Part shown: one piece after another, positions 43,917 to 53,324 of the stretch | How the letters are laid out: each line of letters begins with the position of its first letter | How positions within the stretch are numbered: position 1 is the stretch's first letter | Source of the DNA: Paraburkholderia youngii | Lineage (GTDB): Bacteria > Pseudomonadota > Gammaproteobacteria > Burkholderiales > Burkholderiaceae | Length of the DNA stretch: 64,000 nt | Direction: 5' to 3' | Assembly: GCF_013366925.1 (NCBI RefSeq) | Contig: NZ_JAALDK010000004.1 | Span: 62,001 to 126,000 of the forward strand | Translations under genes and position numbers: made by a program | Notes under the pieces: model-generated | The model's input: the letters and a program-made list of their open reading frames with translations, nothing else | What the model was told of the DNA's origin: nothing | Databases searched by the model: none

Positions 43917-44751
43917 GGTTCTGTTGCAGTAAGGGTGTCGGGACGAGAAATGTCGATATGATAAGTATTGCTTATGATACACGGGAGTAAAACTGCTGGG
44001 AAGCAGGCGACGGGTCTTTGCCCGCAGATTTCATCTGTCCTTTCCTGATCATGTGCATTACCTCGATGCCGCCGAGAATGACCCTCGCACGGTGGAAGTT
44101 CTTGACTCCCAGCATCGGCCGGGTCCGGCGTTTGATAGCCCGATGGTCCTGTTCGACAATGTTGTTCAGATACTTGATCTGACGGACCTTGATCGGCGTC
44201 TCGCGATCGGCATTCACCGCATCCAGTGCGGCCAGATTGGAGCCGCTTTTGTCGATGGTCACGGTCTCTGGCGTACCATTATGGGTGATCGCCTTTTCAA
44301 AGAACCGCCGGGCAGCGACCTTGTCCCGCCTGGCCCTGAGCAGGAAGTCGACCGTGTCGCCCGCCTTGTCCACTGCCCGGTAAAGATATTTCCACTCACC
44401 TTTGATCTTGATATAGCTCTCGTCCATTCGCCAGCTTTTCCCAACCGGACGCTTGTGCTTGCGGAAGCTCCTTTCGAAGAGCGGCAGCAGTTTGATGACC
44501 CAGCGGTACACCGTCGAATGATCCACCGCGACACCACGCTCGCCCATCATTTCCGCAAGATTGCGCAAACTCAGCGAATAGGCCACGTACCATCGCACGC
44601 ACAGCAAAATCACTTCAAGCGGGTAGTGACGGCGCTTCAGGACCTTGGCCAAGCCCGGCGCGAGTGTGGTTCGCGGTGTCTTCGTCTTCTTCATCGCACA
44701 GCTCAAAAATTCGCTACCCAATTTTAACGTGGGCCTTACTGCAACAGAACC
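43917..44751 (-). mobile_element. IS6-family element gamma, copy 2 (complete, 835 bp)
   Basis: Ends identical to gamma copy 1 (GGTTCTGTTGCAGTAAG). It lies between a beta-like fragment and an unidentified fragment; 8-bp flanks do not match, so no target duplication is visible. Confidence 0.9.
43972..44694 (-). CDS. IS6-family transposase (gamma, copy 2)
   Basis: About 240 residues from MKKTKTPRTT. The catalytic Asp/Asp/Glu positions are the same as in gamma copy 1 (WRMDESYIKIKGEW, TIDKSGSN, NIVEQDHRA). It ends FYSRVS where copy 1 ends FYSLVS. Intact. Confidence 0.92.
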   Translation of the reverse strand: MKKTKTPRTTLAPGLAKVLKRRHYPLEVILLCVRWYVAYSLSLRNLAEMMGERGVAVDHSTVYRWVIKLLPLFERSFRKHKRPVGKSWRMDESYIKIKGEWKYLYRAVDKAGDTVDFLLRARRDKVAARRFFEKAITHNGTPETVTIDKSGSNLAALDAVNADRETPIKVRQIKYLNNIVEQDHRAIKRRTRPMLGVKNFHRARVILGGIEVMHMIRKGQMKSAGKDPSPASQQFYSRVS

Positions 44752-44875
44752 GATCAACCTTCAGATGAAGCGCGACGCCATGCAGGCGTTCTGGAAGAAG
44801 GCTGGCATTGAGCCGGCGACCACAAAACCATGGAAGCCCAAGGCCGACCTGCTCGCGTTCTTGCAGTCCTTGTGA
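44752..44875 (+). pseudogene. Unidentified gene tail
   Basis: Forty codons to a TGA (LQMKRDAMQAFWKKAGIEPATTKPWKPKADLLAFLQSL). Protein-like, without a start because of the IS6 junction. The parent gene is not recognised. Confidence 0.4.
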
Positions 44876-44964
44876 GCGCGATCAAACCTTATGTGGAGTT
44901 CGAACCTCAGACATGCCGCGGATCCGTTGGTGGCAACCTGCTTCCCTCCAGATAAAACCACGCT

Positions 44965-46007
44965 CGGGATAATGCGCCGCACATCCAATTTCAGTGATGC
45001 CCTGCTGGAATCCAGCCTTGTAACCACTGTAGTCGTCGCATACCAGTTTGCCCTGCCAGCCAGCGAGGAACGCGCGGGCATGCTCGCCTGCACGGCTGTC
45101 GGCGAAGTCGTAGACCACGGCGCGTAACTCACTGTAGTGTGTGGGCGTATACGCCCACAGATACGCGCGGTGAGTCTTGCCTTTGCCGGGACTGAGCATC
45201 TGTACCGGCGTCTCATCCGCATGCAGCACACCCTGCTGCAGGATTTCCTGATGCAGCGCGTCGACCAGCGGTTGTAGCTGCACGCCGCACGTACCGACCC
45301 ATGCGCCCAATGTCGAGCGCGGTATCGCGACGCCCGCTCGCGCAAAGATCTGCTCCTGACGGTACAGGGGAAGGGTGGTCAGCGTACTTGGCAACCAGCA
45401 CTGACGCCAGCAGTCCTGCGGTCGGGATGCCCTTGTCGATCACATGCGCAGGCACCGCAGCCTGAATCAGTGTTTCGCAGTTTCTGCACACCCACTTGCC
45501 ACGGATATGCCGCTCCACGGTGAACACACCCGGCGTGTAGTCCAGCTTCTCGCTGATGTCCTCGCCGATGCGCACGCGCTCGCAGCCACACTGGCATACG
45601 GTGCTCTCCGGCTCATGCCGGATCTCTGTGCGCGGCAATTGCGCCGGCAGCGCTGCACGCTTCGGTTGCAGGGGTAGCGGCTCGGTTGTGGCTTGTGGCT
45701 GAAGTTGCTCGAGCTCAACTTCAATGGCGGCGAGATCCGCGTCAATTGCCTCGTCCAGCAGGTTCATCTGATCGCTGCTGAGCTGCTCGCTGCGCCTGCC
45801 GAACTGATGGCGTCTGAGAATCGATATCTCGTGGGTCAACTGGTCGATGCGGGTCTGCCGATAGCGTAATTCCCGCTCCTTCTCACCGACCTCCCGGGTC
45901 TTCTCTTCAATCTCCCGGTCCCGGTCTTCGACGCGTGCAATCAGTTGCGTGGCGAGCGCACGCAGTTGTTCGGGGCTAAGAGTGTTGAGGTCGGCGGGCA
46001 GATCCAT
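44965..46007 (-). pseudogene. tnpC: IS66 tnpC, frameshifted and 3'-truncated (copy 3)
   Basis: The N-terminal frame (from MDLPADLNTLSPEQLRALA, through the zinc region CQCGCERVRIG and CRNCE) reaches VAKYADH near 45378. A one-base insertion in a C-rich run shifts the continuation (LPLYRQEQIFARAGV, first Asp in LHADETPVQML, second Asp in VCDDYSGYKAG) to another frame. After ITEIGC the family sequence is lost, so the Glu region is absent. Confidence 0.85.
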
Positions 46008-46070
46008 GCAGACGAGTCTGCCAGAACCCCGGAGAGCGCGAAAGCGCGACCGTATACGTACCGAACGTCC

Positions 46071-46409
46071 TCAAATGACACGGATCACACCGTCCGCGCC
46101 GATGCGCTGCCATGGCAAACCCACCACCAGACCGGCAAGTTGTTCCTGCGTGAGCGCATGCTGCTTTGGTTCGCTACCCGCGCGCGGCCATGCGAACTGC
46201 CCCTGATTCAGCCGTCGCGCTGCCAGCCAGATGCCAATCCCATCGTGAACCAGCACCTTCAGGCGGTTGGCTCGCCGGTTGGCAAACAGGTAAGCATGGT
46301 GCGGATGCGCAGCGCCGAACACGGTGATCACCCGACCCAGTGCCGTATCGAAGCCGGCCCGCATATCCAGCGGGTCAACTGCCAGCCACACCTGATCAAT
46401 GCGGATCAT
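46071..46409 (-). CDS. tnpB: IS66 accessory protein TnpB (copy 3)
   Basis: 112 residues from ATG at 46409 (MIRIDQVWLAVDPLDMRAGFDT), overlapping the tnpA stop by 4 bp. Core HHAYLFANRRANRLKVLVHDGIGIWLAARRLNQG is the family signature. Intact, but stranded with a dead tnpC. Confidence 0.88.
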   Translation of the reverse strand: MIRIDQVWLAVDPLDMRAGFDTALGRVITVFGAAHPHHAYLFANRRANRLKVLVHDGIGIWLAARRLNQGQFAWPRAGSEPKQHALTQEQLAGLVVGLPWQRIGADGVIRVI

Positions 46410-46798
46410 GCGAGCCACTCGCGCAGCCAGGCGGCGCACTGCGCTGCCTCTGAGGTTGGCCAGCTAACCGTTATCGACAGGTCCGCGCGACGCACCTCGA
46501 CGCGAATCTCAGCTGTGCGCGTGTTTCGCGTCTCAAGAGGCAACGGTACAAATTCCGGTGCTGGCGTCGCTACCAGTGGCGCTGCCATGTCGCTACGCGC
46601 CACCAGCACACAATCGTTCGTTTCGGCCTGCTCGACCCAACGTCGAAGCAGATTCGCGTTCAGCTTGTGGTGCAATGCGATGGCCGCGAGCGATACCCCG
46701 GGCCTTTGGCAAGCTGCTACTACCTGAGCCTTGAACTCGACGCTGTAGCGCCGGCGTCGTCGACGGCCAGGCGCCGCTGCTTCTTCAATTGTGTTCAC
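46406..46798 (-). CDS. tnpA: IS66 protein TnpA (copy 3)
   Basis: 130 residues from ATG (MNTIEEAAAPGRRRRRR). HTH region YSVEFKAQVVAACQRPGVSLAAIALHHKLNANLLRRWVE. The C-terminal IRVEVRRADLSITVSWP resembles other IS66 TnpA tails. Intact. Confidence 0.88.
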   Translation of the reverse strand: MNTIEEAAAPGRRRRRRYSVEFKAQVVAACQRPGVSLAAIALHHKLNANLLRRWVEQAETNDCVLVARSDMAAPLVATPAPEFVPLPLETRNTRTAEIRVEVRRADLSITVSWPTSEAAQCAAWLREWLA

Positions 46799-47088
46799 GT
46801 GTCCACCTATTTAAGTGAACACGATGCTCCCAAGACTTTCACGGTGACTCAAGATGGGATGACCGGGCGCTTACATTTGCTCGCCGGAAACCGGCCATTG
46901 AGCGGGGGTGGATGAGACCTTCGCTATTCAAATTGGATGGCGAGCTCGACCGGCGGCTCGTGGCCGGCTAGTGCCCGATGACCAAGCACGGCGATTGCCT
47001 CCGGCGCGCCATCTCATGCAAAAAGGCAAACAGACCGACGGGACACGCGCAATCCCGGCTGGATGGGTGCGGCACGTCACGGGCGCTT
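46799..47088. other. Gap beside IS66 end
   Basis: 290 bp with no supported gene. The left 30 bp hold the palindromic IS66 end sequence. Confidence 0.4.
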
Positions 47089-47337
47089 TCAGAACAGGGA
47101 AGCGTTACCAAAGTCGCTCAGCGGTGCGGATGCAGTGGTGCTGCGTCGTGACCGATGTCGCATCGCGCCGGCGTGGCCGGCAAGCGAGGCAAGCACCTGT
47201 GCCAGTTGCCGGTCCACTTTCGACCAGTCAGTTGAGCCGGGCGCCACTGCCAATTGCGGGAGCCTGACGGCAAGCTGGTCGAGCAGGATGCAGAGTTGAG
47301 TGGCCGCGGCCACACGCCGAACATCGTGAAGATCCAA
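47089..47337 (-). CDS. Small hypothetical protein
   Basis: 82 residues (MDLHDVRRVAAATQLCILLDQLAVRLPQLA). Helical, Leu/Ala-rich N-terminal half; SKVDRQLAQVLASLAGHAG continues that pattern before a Ser/Arg-rich tail. It follows the next listed ORF by 30 bp on the same strand. No family. Weakly supported. Confidence 0.35.
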   Translation of the reverse strand: MDLHDVRRVAAATQLCILLDQLAVRLPQLAVAPGSTDWSKVDRQLAQVLASLAGHAGAMRHRSRRSTTASAPLSDFGNASLF

Positions 47338-47367
47338 TCTTCCCTCCCTAGGCGGAGCTGCCCAACT

Positions 47368-47559
47368 CTAGCACGAGTCCTCGTCCGTATCGTGCGCGAA
47401 GGCAAGCGAAAGCTGGACCTCGCGCGTCGCCCTCGTGGCCGCTGGAGTCTGTCGACCCGCCATCGGTGAAGGTGCGGCAGCATGCAGGGCATCGCGATGG
47501 AAAACGACATCGGGCGTTATCCGCACAAGCTCACAAACCTGTCCAGTGTCGCTGGTCAT
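47368..47559 (-). CDS. Small hypothetical protein
   Basis: 63 residues from ATG at 47559 (MTSDTGQVCELVRITPDVVFHRDALHA) ending FAHDTDEDSC. It may pair with the downstream small ORF. Divergent from the gene at 47699 with a 140-bp gap. Function unknown. Confidence 0.4.
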   Translation of the reverse strand: MTSDTGQVCELVRITPDVVFHRDALHAAAPSPMAGRQTPAATRATREVQLSLAFAHDTDEDSC

Positions 47560-47698
47560 TGATTCCTTGGGCATTCAACCGGGCGATGACGGTCGATCAA
47601 ATATCAGTCATTTGCCGTTGCGAAGGCCGGGGTTGATCCGTCGTTGGATGCGGATCGCGTCGCAACGCTATCGGCCACGACGACCCTGGAACCAGTCC

Positions 47699-48220
47699 AT
47701 GTCGACCAGAAAATCCTTTCGCACGCCCCGCAAGCAAGCTGCGGGCGCGCGCTCCCGAACCCTCCTCCTCCCGATGCCTCGCGACGATGCGGCGAAACTC
47801 GTACTCCGCACGCGCCTCGCGCTCGATCGCCTGCGCAATGGTGAAGCGGACCGCCGCCTGATCAACGAATTATCCCAGATTGTCCTGTTGACCAATTTCA
47901 TTTCCGAAGCCGGACACAGTGACCTGGAACTCGCCTGGCTCGAACGCGTGGAGGGCGATCTGGCCGGTGTCCTAGTGCAAGCTGATGCGACCGGAATCTG
48001 GGTTGTGCCTGAAGACCTTGTCGGTGACGTGACGAAGGTGGTAAATGAATACGACCGTGCGCTGTCACAGACACGTCTTGCGGTGATCGTTGACGCCTGC
48101 AATCGACTGGAGCGACTCATCGAGGCGAACCTCAAGCACCAGTTGGCGCCCGTCGCCGGTGCCGGCAATCCGCTCAGTCCAAACGCTCGCGCGGCGGTGC
48201 TGGAAGGCACTCTTCCGTGA
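47699..48220 (+). CDS. Conserved-looking plasmid protein of unknown function
   Basis: 173 residues from ATG at 47699 (MSTRKSFRTPRKQAAGARSR): a basic N-terminus, then a long helical body (RDDAAKLVLRTRLALDRLRNGEADRRLINELSQIVLLTNFI, EYDRALSQTRLAVIVDACNRLERLIEANL). The basic tail and helices suggest a DNA-associated protein, but there is no recognised domain. In-frame codons upstream of 47699 look non-coding. The adjacent Tn7-like operon is convergent. Confidence 0.6.
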   Translation: MSTRKSFRTPRKQAAGARSRTLLLPMPRDDAAKLVLRTRLALDRLRNGEADRRLINELSQIVLLTNFISEAGHSDLELAWLERVEGDLAGVLVQADATGIWVVPEDLVGDVTKVVNEYDRALSQTRLAVIVDACNRLERLIEANLKHQLAPVAGAGNPLSPNARAAVLEGTLP

Positions 48221-48345
48221 GAATGCGGTACGCCCACGCTCTGTCCTGTGTCGATAATCCGTCCGGTCGCCCTCATTGACAGCCGATCGGTCCGTGGGCG
48301 CGCCTTCCCCGCAGGTTCCCATCGCCATACAATTAGTATTGCGAT

Positions 48346-49716
48346 TTAATTTTCTCGCGAAAGCAGTGTCTTGCTTTGCTGGTCTTGCACGGGCCTGACG
48401 TTCTGGTACAGGCGTAGTTGATGGCTGCTGCGATGGGCATTGTTCCCCGGAATTTTGTACAACCGAAAATCGCGATGTAACTTCGGTAGCGCGAGAATCT
48501 GAATCTGCGCGGCTTCCTTCCGATAGACGCCACCCCGAACGACGACCGTTCTACGCGCGAAATCCCGGGCTGGAAACGGCAGCCAGAGTGGGCGGCGGTG
48601 CTCGCTAGCGTCCTGGGCCTCCGAAAGAAACGTGCGAAAACTGTCCATGCACGCCTGTACGAGAAGGTGCAATGTCAGCCACTGACTGGCCGCCCTGCTC
48701 CAGGACGCAGGTGCAACCGGTGCATCGATCGAGAGCCAGATGGCAAGGCCAAGCGCACCGTGCGCGGGACGCTGTAACAGGCAACCCGGTGTACTCACGC
48801 CTTCCCACTTGCAACGCCATCGCAAAAACGCATGTGCGACGGGACAAAATGGCGTCGTCGCGCAGGCGGCCAGTGGCCAGACCAGATGGCGCGCAGCGGT
48901 CGTGATGCACGTGTGGTGTCCCTGGGCGTAGACGCGCATCAACCTCCGCCGCACGCACTTGTAACAGGCACGAGCCCGGGCGTCGATATCGCCGGGAGAT
49001 CCGTCGCACGCGGAGACAACATTCCACGGATCCTCGCCCTCCGCCGTTGCGCTCGCGCCGAACGCGATCCATGCCTCATCCGGCGCCGCCGACTCGCGCG
49101 CGCGCGCGAGGGTATCGCTCACCCGTCCGGCCACCCGGCGTTGAAACGGGCGAGCAACACGAAGGTCATCAGGACCCTGTGTCGGCACCCACCACGGTCG
49201 GGCGCAGGACGGACAGTTAAACGGCGTCCGGAAAATATCCGGCCTGAGCCTGTAGGGAATGGCCTCACCACACCGTTCGCAGCGTTGCTCCAGCGGCAGA
49301 TGGTGCACGGGACACTCGTCCACGTTGAGGTCCTGGAACGCCGTGAGATGCACGCCCGCCTGCGCGCACCGCACGCACCAGCGCAGCGTCGGGGACGCGA
49401 TGCGGTCATTCAGGCAGAACGGCATGACGAATGCGGCGGCGACGTCGGCGAGCGACAAACGCAACAGTTCCATCATGCGCGGCAGGTCAAAGCGGCGCGC
49501 ATCGCGCAGGTCAAGGTCGCGGGGCGGCGTCCGGCGCCCTCCCCGGCTCGCGAAGGAGTCCGTCAGCGCTGCGCAGGAAAGCGCATTCAGACGCTGGAAT
49601 TTCGCGAGCAGGGCGAATGCCGATTCGCCCTCGACGCGCCAGTCGTCACGCCAGCACCATGGGTCGTGTACCGGCAGCGCTTCGTCTGGCAGGACGATGT
49701 CGAAGCGACGGGTCAT
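48346..49716 (-). CDS. tniQ: TniQ/TnsD-like target-selection protein
   Basis: 456 residues. The N-terminal region opens with MTRRFDIVLPDEALPVHD and continues LLAKFQRLNALSCAAL; Cys pairs WCVRCAQAGVHLTAF, ECPVHHLPLEQRCERCGEAIPY, FNCPSCARPWW form TniQ-type zinc fingers. A second Cys region (ACYKCVRRRL) and a C-terminal part without homology follow. TniQ/TnsD proteins choose the attachment site and recruit the AAA+ regulator. It overlaps the tnsC-like gene by 4 bp. The target site it recognises is unknown, and no CRISPR-Cas partner is present. Confidence 0.8.
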   Translation of the reverse strand: MTRRFDIVLPDEALPVHDPWCWRDDWRVEGESAFALLAKFQRLNALSCAALTDSFASRGGRRTPPRDLDLRDARRFDLPRMMELLRLSLADVAAAFVMPFCLNDRIASPTLRWCVRCAQAGVHLTAFQDLNVDECPVHHLPLEQRCERCGEAIPYRLRPDIFRTPFNCPSCARPWWVPTQGPDDLRVARPFQRRVAGRVSDTLARARESAAPDEAWIAFGASATAEGEDPWNVVSACDGSPGDIDARARACYKCVRRRLMRVYAQGHHTCITTAARHLVWPLAACATTPFCPVAHAFLRWRCKWEGVSTPGCLLQRPAHGALGLAIWLSIDAPVAPASWSRAASQWLTLHLLVQACMDSFRTFLSEAQDASEHRRPLWLPFPARDFARRTVVVRGGVYRKEAAQIQILALPKLHRDFRLYKIPGNNAHRSSHQLRLYQNVRPVQDQQSKTLLSREN

Positions 49717-50705
49717 GGCGCGGCCGGGTCGTCCACAAAGATGATCCGCAACGCCTCGAGAGCGGCAACGAAGCTCGATTCCTCAACGGCCTCGTCCCAG
49801 CACGCGCGACTCGGTTCGAAGTGCGGCCGGTCATGCTCCATGTTGCGGCTCAATGCAATCTCGACTGCGCGAGCCATGTACTCCATTGGGATCTCCATCG
49901 CGAAGTCGAACCGCGCGAGGCGATGCGCCGTCTCGAAGGCCTCCCAGAGAAGCGGTTGCTGAGTCCCGAGCCTGAAGCCGGTGTCGAACGCGCGCTGCAG
50001 AAAGTAGCGCGTATAGGTCCATCCGCTTCCCTCTGGAAAGACGGAACTGTCGTACGCCATCAGCGGCATCTTGAGGTCGCCTGCAGAGCGCAGACCCGCA
50101 AACTGCAATTCGTCGATCATGAAGCGCGAGACAATCTGCGAAGTGTCGACGCTCTGCCTGAATGCACTCTTGCGGTTCAGGAGGCCCGGCTGGCCGACGA
50201 GAAACACAAACATGCGAATGCCCCGCCTGCCAAGTTCATCCTGCACATCACGCAGCCATTCGTAGTGCTCAATTTCCATCCGCTGCGCTTCGTCGACGAA
50301 CATGACCAGCGTGTTGCCCGACGCCCGTGTCACCAGCTCCGCTAGCTTGTGATACAGCCGCAGGCGCCGCTGCAGCGCTGAACCGCTGTCCGGCCGGGCG
50401 TGCTGGGCGACATCGAGCAGCATGCCAAAGAACAAGGCCTCCGAACGCGACGGATTCTGTGGCATGCCCAGGGTAAGGACGGCAACGCGCGGCAGTTCAT
50501 GCCGCAAAAGCCGCACGCAGTAGCGCGCTGCATACGTCTTGCCCCAGCGGGTATGCCCATAGATCACCGCACCGCTCACGCCGCGGCGAATACACCTCCG
50601 AACGCGCGCGTACATGGCAGCGATCGCTGGCGTGGGCACAATATATGACTGGCTGAGCAGCGGATGCTCTGTCGGCTCAACCGGGCGTTTAAGGGCGTCG
50701 AGCAT
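49713..50705 (-). CDS. tnsC: TnsC/TniB-like AAA+ transposition regulator
   Basis: 330 residues. Walker A VIYGHTRWGKTYAARY, Walker B NTLVMFVDEAQRM, sensor-like GIRMFVFLVGQPGLL and an Arg-finger-type SRFMIDELQFAG. This ATPase bridges the target-selection protein and the transposase and enforces target immunity in Tn7 and Tn5053-type elements. It lies 7 bp after the tnsB stop and overlaps tniQ by 4 bp, so it is part of a single operon. Confidence 0.9.
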   Translation of the reverse strand: MLDALKRPVEPTEHPLLSQSYIVPTPAIAAMYARVRRCIRRGVSGAVIYGHTRWGKTYAARYCVRLLRHELPRVAVLTLGMPQNPSRSEALFFGMLLDVAQHARPDSGSALQRRLRLYHKLAELVTRASGNTLVMFVDEAQRMEIEHYEWLRDVQDELGRRGIRMFVFLVGQPGLLNRKSAFRQSVDTSQIVSRFMIDELQFAGLRSAGDLKMPLMAYDSSVFPEGSGWTYTRYFLQRAFDTGFRLGTQQPLLWEAFETAHRLARFDFAMEIPMEYMARAVEIALSRNMEHDRPHFEPSRACWDEAVEESSFVAALEALRIIFVDDPAAP

Positions 50706-50712
50706 TGGCTGC

Positions 50713-52686
50713 TCAGTATGTGATGATTTTTGTGAGCCACGGCACCGGCTCCTCGCGCGCTGGAACCGGGGTCGGCAGACGGACTACGTTCGGCGCAGAT
50801 GGCGGCGCCTCCATGGCGCCTGCCGTCCCCTGCGCCGTGGTATGCGCCTTGGCCCGGTCGGTAAGCATTCTCGCAAGATCGTTCGCATCGCGCGCGTGCT
50901 GCCGGGCCTGCTCCTTCTTCCATGCGAACCAGGCGCCGACCGGGTCCTCTCCTTCGCGCCAGGCGAGCTTGCGCTGGCGAATCAGCGAAAAGATCTCCTG
51001 ACGGATACGCAACGAATGCGGCGTGAAGCACCACGGGCGCGCAGCCGTGAGCACACCGAGTTCGGCACCGTTCATGAAGAAGGCATGCAGGTGGCGCAAA
51101 TCCTTAACGTTGAAATAGACGCGCAGTTGCTGGCCGATCAGCCCGGTCATGCCCGACAGCAATCCATTGTCGTATCTCACGTACTCAAAGTTGACGTGCG
51201 GCCGCACACCACGGGCAACGTTGCCGCGAATGGTCACGATCCGGGCTTCCTGCAGCAGACAGAGTGCGCTGCGCCGCGCTTCGGGCAATGTGCGCAGCAG
51301 TCCCTCGCGCTGGGCGAGACGGAAGTGCACTGCCTCGAGCGGCGTCCGTCCGCCGAGCCCCGTATGTGGCTCACCGTTGTAGTTGGCGAGCACGACGTCG
51401 ATGACGTCTTCGAGCTCGTCCAGCGTCATCATCAGCGACGTGTCGCCACCAACCTCGCTCAGTGCCCTTTCAACCGAGCGCGGATCGCGGCCGGTGGTAG
51501 CAGGCAGACGATGCGCAAAGTGCGATGCGAGCTGATCGAAGAAGCGCTCGACAAACGCGCGCTCGTTTTTCTCGCCAAGCGGACCGTTATCGGTTGCACA
51601 CCCAACAATGGTTGTGAGGCGCTCAAGCGTCGCGTTCGCGAAGTGCGCCCTGGCGGCGTCGAAGCGCAGCGTGCTCCAGCATGCCCACGCCGTCTCCGGA
51701 ATGATTTCCGACGGGAATCCTCCGCCCTGCCTGACACGGAGCGCCGGAATCATCGTTTCGCGGGAGCGGTGTGGCATCAGCGCGGACCGCAGTGCCTGGG
51801 CGACGTCGTCCCTGTTGTACTCGCGCCCAGGCGAAATTGCATAGCCAATCACTGCCCGACTCGCCACATCGAGCAGAAGCAGGATCCAGATGCGGTGCAG
51901 CACCAGCAGGGTCTCGAACCCGAACGGGTCATCGATTCGCAGTGTCAGCCGCACGTCGAGCTTGTGGCCATCGAATTCCACGACTTCGTATGGGTACGTC
52001 GCAGGTTTGCGAACGTTGGCGAGGTCAGCCTGACACGCATGGTCGATCTGCTGCGCCCCGGCGGCACGAGCCGCGGCGGCGAACCGTCGGCCAGCGAGCC
52101 TCTTTACGTGACGTGCCAACGATCGCTCACCGAGGTGTTTCTGGTTGAACGGGTATTCGTGCGCCGGGATACCCGCCTGCCGGCACTGGGCAAGAAAACC
52201 AGCGTGCAGTCGCCAGATCTGGCGGGGAACCTCTTCCAGAGTCGCGTGAGGCCGGCTACGCGCGGCGACCTTCCGCTCGATCCACTGTGCAATATCCGGA
52301 TAGCGCTGAAGCAACTGCGCAAATGCACCACTTGCGCCGCCGGCGCCGGAAGCCTTTACCGTGGCACTGCGTTCGTAAGGTTGGGTGTGCAGCCAGGGAA
52401 GGAGTGCCCGGCAGCCGTAGATGCGCCCGTCCTCGTGACGGGTGATGCAACGCTCGAACAGCCGGTACAGGTCATTGATACGCAGTCCGGTTTCACGTCC
52501 TATCGCTCGCAGCGAAGTACTGCCATCCACGAAAAGCGTCATCGCCTGAATGCGCCTCGCGAGCAGCGACCGCGCATCTGCATCCAGCCCGCTGTCGTCG
52601 GCCGTTGGCCACTGGCCGATATCCGATAGTTCCGCGGGGATAGAGCGGCGATCGAAGCGCAGCGTGCCGGACACGATCGCTCTCAT
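50713..52686 (-). CDS. tnsB: TnsB/TniA-like DDE transposase
   Basis: 657 residues. N-terminal HTH region (SLRAIGRETGLRINDLYRLF), rve core with Asp in YEVVEFDGHKLDV, Asp in GCATDNGPLGEKNERAFVERFF with the following Glu, and a Mu-type C-terminal beta-barrel domain (EYVRYDNGLLSGMTGLIGQQLRVYFN). It ends in a Pro-rich tail that in TnsB proteins contacts TnsC. It cleaves and joins the transposon 3' ends. It overlaps the tnsA-like gene by 4 bp. Confidence 0.9.
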   Translation of the reverse strand: MRAIVSGTLRFDRRSIPAELSDIGQWPTADDSGLDADARSLLARRIQAMTLFVDGSTSLRAIGRETGLRINDLYRLFERCITRHEDGRIYGCRALLPWLHTQPYERSATVKASGAGGASGAFAQLLQRYPDIAQWIERKVAARSRPHATLEEVPRQIWRLHAGFLAQCRQAGIPAHEYPFNQKHLGERSLARHVKRLAGRRFAAAARAAGAQQIDHACQADLANVRKPATYPYEVVEFDGHKLDVRLTLRIDDPFGFETLLVLHRIWILLLLDVASRAVIGYAISPGREYNRDDVAQALRSALMPHRSRETMIPALRVRQGGGFPSEIIPETAWACWSTLRFDAARAHFANATLERLTTIVGCATDNGPLGEKNERAFVERFFDQLASHFAHRLPATTGRDPRSVERALSEVGGDTSLMMTLDELEDVIDVVLANYNGEPHTGLGGRTPLEAVHFRLAQREGLLRTLPEARRSALCLLQEARIVTIRGNVARGVRPHVNFEYVRYDNGLLSGMTGLIGQQLRVYFNVKDLRHLHAFFMNGAELGVLTAARPWCFTPHSLRIRQEIFSLIRQRKLAWREGEDPVGAWFAWKKEQARQHARDANDLARMLTDRAKAHTTAQGTAGAMEAPPSAPNVVRLPTPVPAREEPVPWLTKIITY

Positions 52687-53324
52687 CGCGTCACCAGACA
52701 GCTATGCGGTCCGAGCACTCGCTCTGCGATGGTCGGGCAACAGAGGGAGCCATTCAGGACCAGTGAGAACGCAGCGGCGCGCACGACCATCGGATCGAAC
52801 GCGATGAATCGCTGCTCGAGTTCGGCCAGCGTCTCGCCAGACTCGCACGCCATCAGGATCGCAGGCAGAATCTCGCTCCCACGGGGCACCGCGCCCGCTG
52901 CCAGGTAATGCAGCATCGTGAGTCTGTTCTGGCACAGCATCTCTGAATCGTCGAGCTCGTGCGGCGCGACAGCGCGCAGCGTCATCGAATGCGCCCGGCT
53001 CCACGCCTCGAGTGCCGGGTGCAGGCAATGCCCCCGGGCGGCCAGCGTCACCTCCGACGGCCGCAGCAGGATATACAACAGTTCTGCGTGGTCCGCGCAA
53101 ACCCAGAAGTCCGCGGCTCGATCGCCCCTCTGCTCGCGGAAAGACAGCGGGCGTTCGCAATAGGTAACCACCTGTGGGTCGGATTCGAGTCGCAACCAGA
53201 ACTGTAGCGCGCGATGTCCAAACAACGTCAGCCGACGCCCCACTTTGGGACCGTACACGTCGAACCGGTGCGTGCCATAAGGCCTTGCGTCGGTCGCCGC
53301 CTTCCGGAAAGGTGGTGAACGCAT
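52683..53324 (-). CDS. tnsA: TnsA-like endonuclease, catalytic Lys not evident
   Basis: 213 residues from ATG at 53324, chosen over an upstream TTG because AGGGGAG lies 6 nt before it. The N-terminal VYGPKVGRRLTLFGHRALQFWLRLESDPQVVTYCERPLSF and RAADFWVCADHAELLYIL follow the TnsA nuclease pattern (Glu; then Asp in the ADFW strand), but the usual Q-V-K/E-V-K ending of that strand reads Y-I-L-L. Either another Lys serves or 5'-strand cleavage is lost. The TnsA-like position (first in the operon) supports the call. Confidence 0.65.
   Translation of the reverse strand: MRSPPFRKAATDARPYGTHRFDVYGPKVGRRLTLFGHRALQFWLRLESDPQVVTYCERPLSFREQRGDRAADFWVCADHAELLYILLRPSEVTLAARGHCLHPALEAWSRAHSMTLRAVAPHELDDSEMLCQNRLTMLHYLAAGAVPRGSEILPAILMACESGETLAELEQRFIAFDPMVVRAAAFSLVLNGSLCCPTIAERVLGPHSCLVTR

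Larger units (their letters stand above)
44965..46798 (-). mobile_element. IS66-family element, copy 3 (degenerate)
   Basis: tnpA, tnpB and a broken tnpC in standard order. The 3' third of tnpC is missing (junction about 44965). A GTGTTCACGTGTCCACC-type palindromic sequence follows tnpA at 46795, similar in position to that of copy 2. Confidence 0.8.
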
